Assembly (NCBI GenBank): GCA_941918925.1
Contig: OW799235.1
Coordinates: forward strand, 105,355,947 to 105,419,946
DNA length: 64,000 nucleotides
Direction: 5' to 3'
Source: Phyto melanocephala
Taxonomy: Eukaryota; Arthropoda; Insecta; Diptera; Rhinophoridae
The translations under genes and the position numbers were made by a program. The notes under the pieces are model-generated. The model was not told where the DNA came from and did no database searches. It saw nothing but the letters and a program-made list of their open reading frames with translations. Shown here piece after piece: positions 57,966-64,000 of this stretch; within the stretch, counting starts at the first letter, position 1; each line of letters opens with the position of its first letter.

Positions 57966-58251
57966 TCCTACTAAATAATATAATAAATTTGAATGTTTGT
58001 ATGTTTGGATTTTTGGATAATTTGTTAGAACTGCTGAACGGAACTACATAAATGAAATTCGGCACATAGATAGACAACAGCCTAGATTAACACATAGGGT
58101 ACTTTTTATCGCAATAATAACGCGAAGTCGTTGCAAACTCATCATCACACATCCTAAACGGGTTATTTGTGTTGTAAATATTTTTATTTTTGTTAATACT
58201 AAGTCTACCTTTTATCCCGATCCCGCAGACGAAGTCACGGGTACAAGCTAG
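57966..58251 (+). mobile_element. Short non-autonomous Helitron (286 bp)
   Basis: It starts TCCTACTAAATAATATAATA, preceded by A, and ends GAAGTCACGGGTACAAGCTAG, followed by T. The start resembles the TCTATACTAATATTATAAA-type 5' ends and the end the AGTCGCGGGCAAAAGCTAGT-type 3' ends of Helitrons known in other insects. CCGATCCCGCAGACGAAGTC before the end supplies the GC-rich subterminal region. No coding. Confidence 0.75.
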
Positions 58252-58298
58252 TATTGAATACATTCTCTAAAAAGAAAATTTACCAATATTTTTTTTAA

Positions 58299-60212
58299 AC
58301 AAGTAAGAGCACTATATTCGGCTGTGCCGAATCTTTTATACCCACCACCAATTTTGTGTATTTACATTTAAAGCACAATATTTATTATTTGGTTAATCGC
58401 TATAGAATAATCTCTTTATAATAAAGTATGTATCACTTTCTTTGTAGAGGGTGGTTAAATTTTAAGGGCCCATGTTTAAGGTGAACCACATCTAAACTTC
58501 AACTTTTTTCTTGTATTTCATTTGACATTTCTCAATCTCAGACTAACTCAATTTGAACAGTGAAAGAATACTCAAATGAGCAACGCTTTAAAGTTGTTCA
58601 GTTTTTTTATAAAAATTAGCGTTCAAATCAAAATGCATTTTGTGTACTTTGTGATTCTTTTGGTCAACATAATCGTTCAAATTCGTCCACAATCGGGAGA
58701 ATTGTAAAAAATATTTAAATTTCTGCAAAAGCCAAAGAAATGATAATAATTTCTTAAATAATTTGTGTTTAATTTAAAATCAACATCGGCCCTTAAAATT
58801 TAACCACCGTTAATAACTTCGATATGATAGTAAAATGTTTTCGTAAATTTAGTGAAAGTGGGCGTTAAAGTAGGCATGTCAATAAAGTTTCTGCTAATAA
58901 ATACAGTTTATATATTTAAATATAGTCCTTTATTTTTTCAAAAACTTTGTCAATAGAGAAATTACATGAATTTAAGATAAACCGTTATATGGGAGGTAGG
59001 CGTTAAAGAAGGCGGGTCACCCAAACTTTTTGGCACAACAATTACACTGATTAGAAAGATATATGTAGCAAATTTCATCATCATACCGCTAATTTTTTCG
59101 GTTTTATGAGCATTTAAATTTCATTAACGGTAGATAACGTGAAAAGTGGGCGTTATAGTAGGCGTGTCAAAGTTGTTTTTGCTAATGAGTACAACTAAGG
59201 TATTTCAATATAGTCCTTTATTATTCCAAAATCTATATTAATAGAGAAATTATATGAATTTTAGGTAAAACGTTATATGGGAGGTGGGCGTAAAAGTGGG
59301 CGTGGCACCTTAATTTTCTGGCACAGTAATCATATTGACTAGATGGATATACGCAGCAAATTTTATCATCATACCTTTTATTTTGTCGTTTTTATGAGCT
59401 TTAAAATTTCATTAACGGTAGATAACTTGAAAAGTAGGCGTTATAGTAGGCGTGTCAAAGTTGTTTTTGCGAATGAGTACAACTGAGGTGTTTCACTACA
59501 GCCATTTATTATTCCAAAATCTTTATTAATAGAGAAATTATATGAATTTCGGGTAAAACGTTATATGGGAGGTGGGCGTAAAAGTGGGCGTGGCACATTG
59601 ATTTTCCGTTACAAAAAAGCGTCGCACCAGAAAGCAAAGTGTGCAAAATTTGAGAGTCGTGCATCCAATTTTGTTCCTTTTATGACGTTTTTGTTTTTAA
59701 ATATACCGAAAATTACACTGTGCGGTATAAATTTTCGTACATTTTGATCGATAACTCCTCTCCTTATGCATAGATTTTGATAATTTTCTGGGAAAAATAT
59801 TGTATTTGCTCAGGAAATATATATTCGAAGTTTCATGAGTCTTCGTTAATGCGTTTGGACACAACTCCATTTTATTCGATGTTTGAAGGACACGGTTTTT
59901 TCGACCTACTCTTGCTTTTCGAGCTATAACTCCCTTCCTAATATTCCGATTTAGCCCATTTTCAATACCAAACAAACCTTGTCTATAAGAAAGATTCTGG
60001 CAAAATTTGAGCCCCCTAGCTTTTTCGGTGCGACCTCTATCGTGCTTTCAACAGACGGACAGACGGACGGACATAGCTAGATCGTCATCAAATCAAACCC
60101 TGATTCAGAATATATATACTTTATGGGGTCTAAAATGGATATTTCGATGTGTTACAAACGGAATGACAAAATGAATATACCCCCACCATTTTTTTGGTGG
60201 CGGGTATAAAAA
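58299..60212 (-). repeat. Best-preserved subfamily-A Helentron-like element, with nested MITE
   Basis: The minus-strand 5' end TTTATACCCGCCACCAAAAA (60212) has its partner TTGGTGGTGGGTATAAAAG next to the 3' hairpin ATTCGGCACAGCCGAAT (7-bp perfect stem), followed by ATAGTGCTCTTACTTG (to 58299). The GTCY core is short (60053-60072). Internally, blocks of about 300 bp are tandemly repeated: the unit carrying GTGGGCGTTATAGTAGGCGT occurs near 59150 and again near 59435, and GGGAGGTGGGCGTAAAAGTG at 59281 and 59570. The frame on minus at 59697-59975 lies in the conserved 5' third. Confidence 0.8.
58448..58808. repeat. rosa/mariner-derived MITE at the same site as the one at 1857
   Basis: Ends AGGGTGGTTAAATTTTAAGG and, on +, CCTTAAAATTTAACCACC. 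The interior reads on + as fragments of a rosa transposase N-terminus (NEQRFKVVQFFYKN-like from the AATGAGCAACGC region, then STIGRIVKNI at about 58686-58715), so it is a deletion derivative of a mariner. The flanking host sequence (CTTTCTTTGTA / TTAATAACTT) is the same as at 1857-2340. Confidence 0.75.
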
Positions 60213-62460
60213 GTTCAACAAAATTTGATTTAAAAATAAAACTAATCCAAAGTTTGATTTAAAAAAAGATAAAATGTATCAAAAAGTTTGTTTAAAAAGA
60301 TAAGACGTAGAAATTTTTCTATAAATAGAAATTATATAAAAAATCCTTTATATATTTATACTTAGATAAAAATTTAATTTTTTTTAAATTTTCTATAGAA
60401 AAAAATGTATGGGACTTTTCTGTATAAAGCAGAGTTGACGTCTATTAAATTAAGAATTATTTATAATTGTTATTAATTCTTTTTTTTATGCTAAATTTGT
60501 TTGGAATAACTTTTTAATAAGAACAGACTTTTGCCTGCCAATCTACATATTTGATTTTGTACATACATACATATTTTTGAATTTAACTTAAAATTTATGT
60601 TGTTTAATACAACTTCCGTTACCGTTAAAGGGACATTAAAATTTCATTAGCATGTAATGTTAATTAATTTCATCCCGTTCATTATGATACTCGTACGCAA
60701 CTTTATTTAAGGTTTTTATTTTTTAGTTATTATGATGACTTTTCTCTTCCATCTTGTGTGTACCATTTTTTTTCCTCTTCCACCATGACATGATATTAAA
60801 TGCCTTTTTTAATATCTAGCCATTCAAGGAAGATTGTGAAGTGCAGTGTTGCCATTTTTAAGCAATAATAATGTTTTCTTTGTTTTAGAAAAAAAAAATA
60901 ATTCTTAAACGAAAGTAATATTTTAAAAGTTATGTTAATTTTTCCAGTTTTTAAATCAATGTTTGCTTTCCCAGCAAAATCTAGGTAATTACTTATTCTT
61001 ACTAAACAATATACTTATCAATGACTATTACATATAGTCTGTCTAACTAAGAAGTATTATAGTAATGACTTCAGAAATTTGCTTAGATGCATAAACAATA
61101 CAATTTCCTGCTGCGAAATTTTCTTGAAGTCATTCAAATACATAACTTTTTATAATTCTCATTCAGTTTAAGACGCTTAGAGTATAAGTAATAAGGATTT
61201 TGACCACAGAGGCAAAGCATTTCATTAAAAAAGTGGTGTTTTATAGATTTTTACTGATTGTTAAATTTCAAATTAAAACAAAAAAAAACTAAACGAATTT
61301 TCGTCCTAAGAAAAACCGAACGACTTCTACAAGTCCATAATAATAATGGGTTATTTAGGTTATTAAAAGCAAGTACTTTTGTATTGCTTTAAAAGTAAGT
61401 TCTTATTTAATTCCCTATTTATAAGCGACCGTAATACGAGTCTCTATTTGTAAGCGAGCGTGGTAAGTACTTGCTTTCAATGACATCGCCGTGTTAAAAT
61501 AACGGGTTTAATGAAGAAATGTTTTCTAGTTCTTTCAACTTATTATTTTGTAATGTGTTATATTGCTGGGTTTAAATCAACTTTTGCCGGTTTGTTTAAA
61601 TTACCATCTAGAAGAGCCTTTATCTTAAAAGTTAATATGATGATTATATGTATTAAAATTTTTTCACCAAGCACTTTAACCTTTAGAAGATATAATTGCT
61701 ACATTGATTCCTAGGCCTCGTTATGTCCTTGTAGACTGAAAGATCTTATAGTTTTTTTTATTAAATAAGCATTCCAGATTAATCGCCTAAATATTTTTAT
61801 TTATAAATACCAAAGACTAAAGAATTAAACTACAATTTAAAAGCACTACAATATGGAAAAAAGAAACAATTTTTGCCACCCATCCCCTAGAATGGTAGAT
61901 ATTTCAATGAGAATCGTACAGTTAAAAAAAATCAATTTCTTTTGTCAGGCCTTAAAAAAACAGATGATTTAATTTTTAATGGTTAATGGTTTGGCAACAA
62001 CTTGAACTTTGCTTTCGGAGATTTTTTTATTTGACGACAAATTCTAGATTCGGTTTCTGATATTTTGAATACATCCCCTCTAATGACCAAGTTTTTTTTA
62101 AGACTATGTAATTTCAGCGTTTAAATTTTATATGTGAGGCAAAATACCGAACTTCTTTTGAGTAAGGCTTAATTTGCATAAGCACGTTAATCAGAAGAAG
62201 TTCAAAATCTGGACTTCGTTTCTGGTATTTCGGCTCGTTCCCATAAACATGTAGTTTTCTAAACAATAAGATGTTTCTCTTAGAGCTTTTAAGGATAATT
62301 TCTTAAAAATATATTTACAAAGTACTTTTTCTTCCTAATTTTTAAAGCAGCATAATATGTTTTAAATAGCGAACAAAAATTAATATTTAAAAGGCTTAAG
62401 TATATTTTTTGAGGCGAAAATTATTTCCAAGCAAATTTCGTAATTTCTGCAAATATTTAA
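60213..62460. other. AT-rich stretch, one small foldback noted separately
   Basis: No genes recognised. Frame 61511-61714 lacks motifs. Confidence 0.35.
61366..61477. repeat. 112-bp foldback repeat
   Basis: Perfect 13-bp inverted ends AAAGCAAGTACTT and AAGTACTTGCTTT. Between them is a diverged direct duplication (CTATTTATAAGCGACCG / CTATTTGTAAGCGAGCG). Either a tiny MITE or a chance structure. Confidence 0.5.
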
Positions 62461-63271
62461 ACAAGCAAGAGCACTATATTTGACTGTGCCGAATTTTTCA
62501 TTTTGAATTTTGTTATTAAAAGTAATCTCTTTATACTTAATTATGTATTACCTTCTTTATATTACTTTGACTTGCTAGTAAAATTTTTTAATACATTGTC
62601 CCTTATTCTTCCAAAATCTTTATTCCTAGAGATATCATATGAATTTGAGATAAAGCGTTCTCTGGGCGTGTCACACTTATTTTCGTTAGAACAAAGCCTT
62701 TGACCAAAAAGCATTGTTTGCAAAATTTCAGAATCTTACATTTAATTTTGTCAGTTTTATTCCGTTTTAAATTTTGAATATACCTAAAAATGCACTGTGC
62801 GGTATAAATTTTCGTACATTTTGATATATAAATCCTTTCCTAATGCATAGATTTAGGCAATTTTCAGAGAAAAAAAATTTTTTACTCAGGAAATATACAT
62901 TCGAAATTTTATGGCTCTACGTTAATGCATTTGGAAACAATTGAATTTTATTCGAAATTGAAAGGACACGGTTTTTTGACCTACACTTGCATTACGACCT
63001 ATAACTCTTTTCCTAACATTCCGATTTAGCCCATTTTCAATACCAATCAAACCTTGCGTATAAAAAGATTCTACCAAAATGTAAGCCCTCGAGCTATATC
63101 GTGCTTTCAACAGGCGGACAGACAGACAAATATAGCTATATCGTCATAAAATGAAACCCCGACTAGGAAAATATATACTTTATGGGGTCTAAAGTGGGCA
63201 TTTCGATGTGTTACAAACGGAATGACAAAATGAAAATACTCCCACCATTTTTTTGGTGGCGGATATAAAAA
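62461..63271 (-). repeat. Helentron-like element, subfamily A, internally shortened
   Basis: The 3' end (ACAAGCAAGAGCACTATATT, then GACTGTGCCGAAT on +) and the 5' end (CCATTTTTTTGGTGGCGGAT then ATAAAA) are both present. The middle is reduced to about 800 bp and contains TTCATTTTGAATTTTG in place of the usual A-type subterminal repeat. The core is reduced to GGCGGACAGACAGACAAAT (63112-63130). Confidence 0.7.
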
Positions 63272-63786
63272 CACCTTTTAAATGAATAATTCTGCGAATA
63301 CTTTTTCGATTAAAAATTTAAAGCACTTACGAAAAACTATAAATCTACAAAAACTTACCTAACTATATGCATGGATTTCAATCCAATATCAAACATTATG
63401 GAGTTTATCAAAATTTCAAAATTCTATAATCAATGGATACTGTAGGGTTTTTTGAAATCGAAAGTTTTAAGCAATAATGACACAACAGTTCAAGGGCTTA
63501 AAACAATATTATCGAGCAGATATCAACCGTTGACAACAGTTTATTGAAAAATGTGATTGAAAGTTTTGTTAAAAAATTGGGATCCAGCCGAGCCAGTAGA
63601 GTGGTTCACTTCGCCAATATAATTTTCAATTTGTATCCAGAAGCTATTTGTAATAAACTGAAATAAAAATATTTAAAAATTCTCAAGAAAAAAAACCTTT
63701 TTTTACTTAAATTCAAAAGAAAAGTGTAAAAGTTTCACGTTCCGTTTATAATTTCTACAATATTCATTCTAGACCCTATAAAAGTA
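63272..63786. other. AT-rich spacer without recognised features
   Basis: Nothing supportable; ATAATTTCTACAATATTCAT at about 63749 is a short subfamily-B-like word. Confidence 0.35.
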
Positions 63787-64000
63787 AAGGGTCCGCCAAA
63801 TAACTTTTTTTTTTTTTAAATGCTATTAAAAGTGTAGCTTCGGATGTGTGGCACGTAGCTCCGTCCTGTTAAAACCAAATATTGCCAATATCCTTCTCTT
63901 AAATTAATTTGAACAAAAATTCCTTCAACATGGCCCGATAATGATCGCCATTGACTACGGCCACTCCTTGCTCATTTTCGAAGAAAAATGACCCAATTAT
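63787..64000 (-). mobile_element. Mariner (rosa-type) element, entering from the right edge of the window
   Basis: The terminal repeat AAAGGGTCCGCCAAATAACT at about 63790 is followed on minus by decayed transposase sequence (region of NIGNIWF, QQDGAT, then the block before it), the same family and order as at 8841-9185. The rest lies beyond the window. As at 8841, coding for the third catalytic Asp is already missing between the QDG motif and the end, so this copy shares the same C-terminal deletion. Confidence 0.7.

Overview
The window is AT-rich eukaryotic DNA from a fly, most likely a higher (brachyceran, possibly calyptrate) dipteran with a large, repeat-filled genome. I infer this from spliced genes with canonical GT..AG introns, a Q/N/T-rich disordered protein of the kind common in flies, rosa-type (DD41D) mariner elements, and many copies of repeats with (GTCY)n microsatellite cores like the dipteran mini-me/DINE-1 families. 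No bacterial-type operons, CRISPR arrays, rRNA or tRNA genes were seen.

Only one host gene is supported. It lies on the + strand: one very large exon (ORF 29799-35105, 1768 codons) with a good phase-1 splice donor at 34965/34966, joining in phase to a second exon (35310 or 35346 to 35570), which ends in another phase-1 donor. The product is mostly low-complexity and carries four spaced copies of a KYP..EPH..PTR..SPF module. I do not recognise the gene. The rest of the window is probably introns of this gene or intergenic DNA.

Everything else I can identify is mobile DNA. (1) Helentron/DINE-1/mini-me-like non-autonomous elements in two subfamilies, A (ends in TATACCCGCCACCA) and B (ends in TATACCCTTCACC), at about 0.5-1.5, 1.7-3.2, 4.1-4.7, 20.4, 21.6-22.9, 23.7, 24.5-24.7, 27.5, 38.3-39.8, 40.4-41.2, 44.3-44.9, 51.8-53.9, 57.0, 58.3-60.2 and 62.5-63.3 kb. 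Most copies retaining a 3' end keep a short hairpin there. (2) Three canonical Helitron-type elements with TC...CTAG ends (15.4-16.1, 24.8-25.6, 58.0-58.25 kb), two of them holding about 120-bp tandem repeats. (3) Six rosa/mariner-related elements or fragments (8.8, 14.5, 36-37, 42.0-43.0, 43.4-44.3, 63.8 kb), including one whose 177-bp inverted ends are duplicated coding sequence. (4) A complete hAT element (46186-49162) with terminal repeats, a perfect 8-bp target duplication and a three-exon transposase gene broken by a single in-frame stop. (5) LINE fragments at 5.4-6.8, 27.8-28.0, 37.6-38.2 and possibly 56.4 kb. (6) An endonuclease fragment typical of autonomous Helentrons (52.5-53.0 kb), inside a subfamily-B element that is itself flanked by inverted copies of a CTGANGA-bearing repeat resembling Penelope-type hammerhead ends. 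(7) Several MITEs with clear terminal inverted repeats (17.8, 18.7, 49.4, 61.4 kb and nested ones near 1.9 and 58.5 kb).

The strongest observations are the hAT element with its reconstructable gene structure, the foldback rosa element, the MITE occupying the same site in two Helentron-like copies, the A/B chimeric element at 38.3-39.8 kb, and the repeat-bearing unknown protein.
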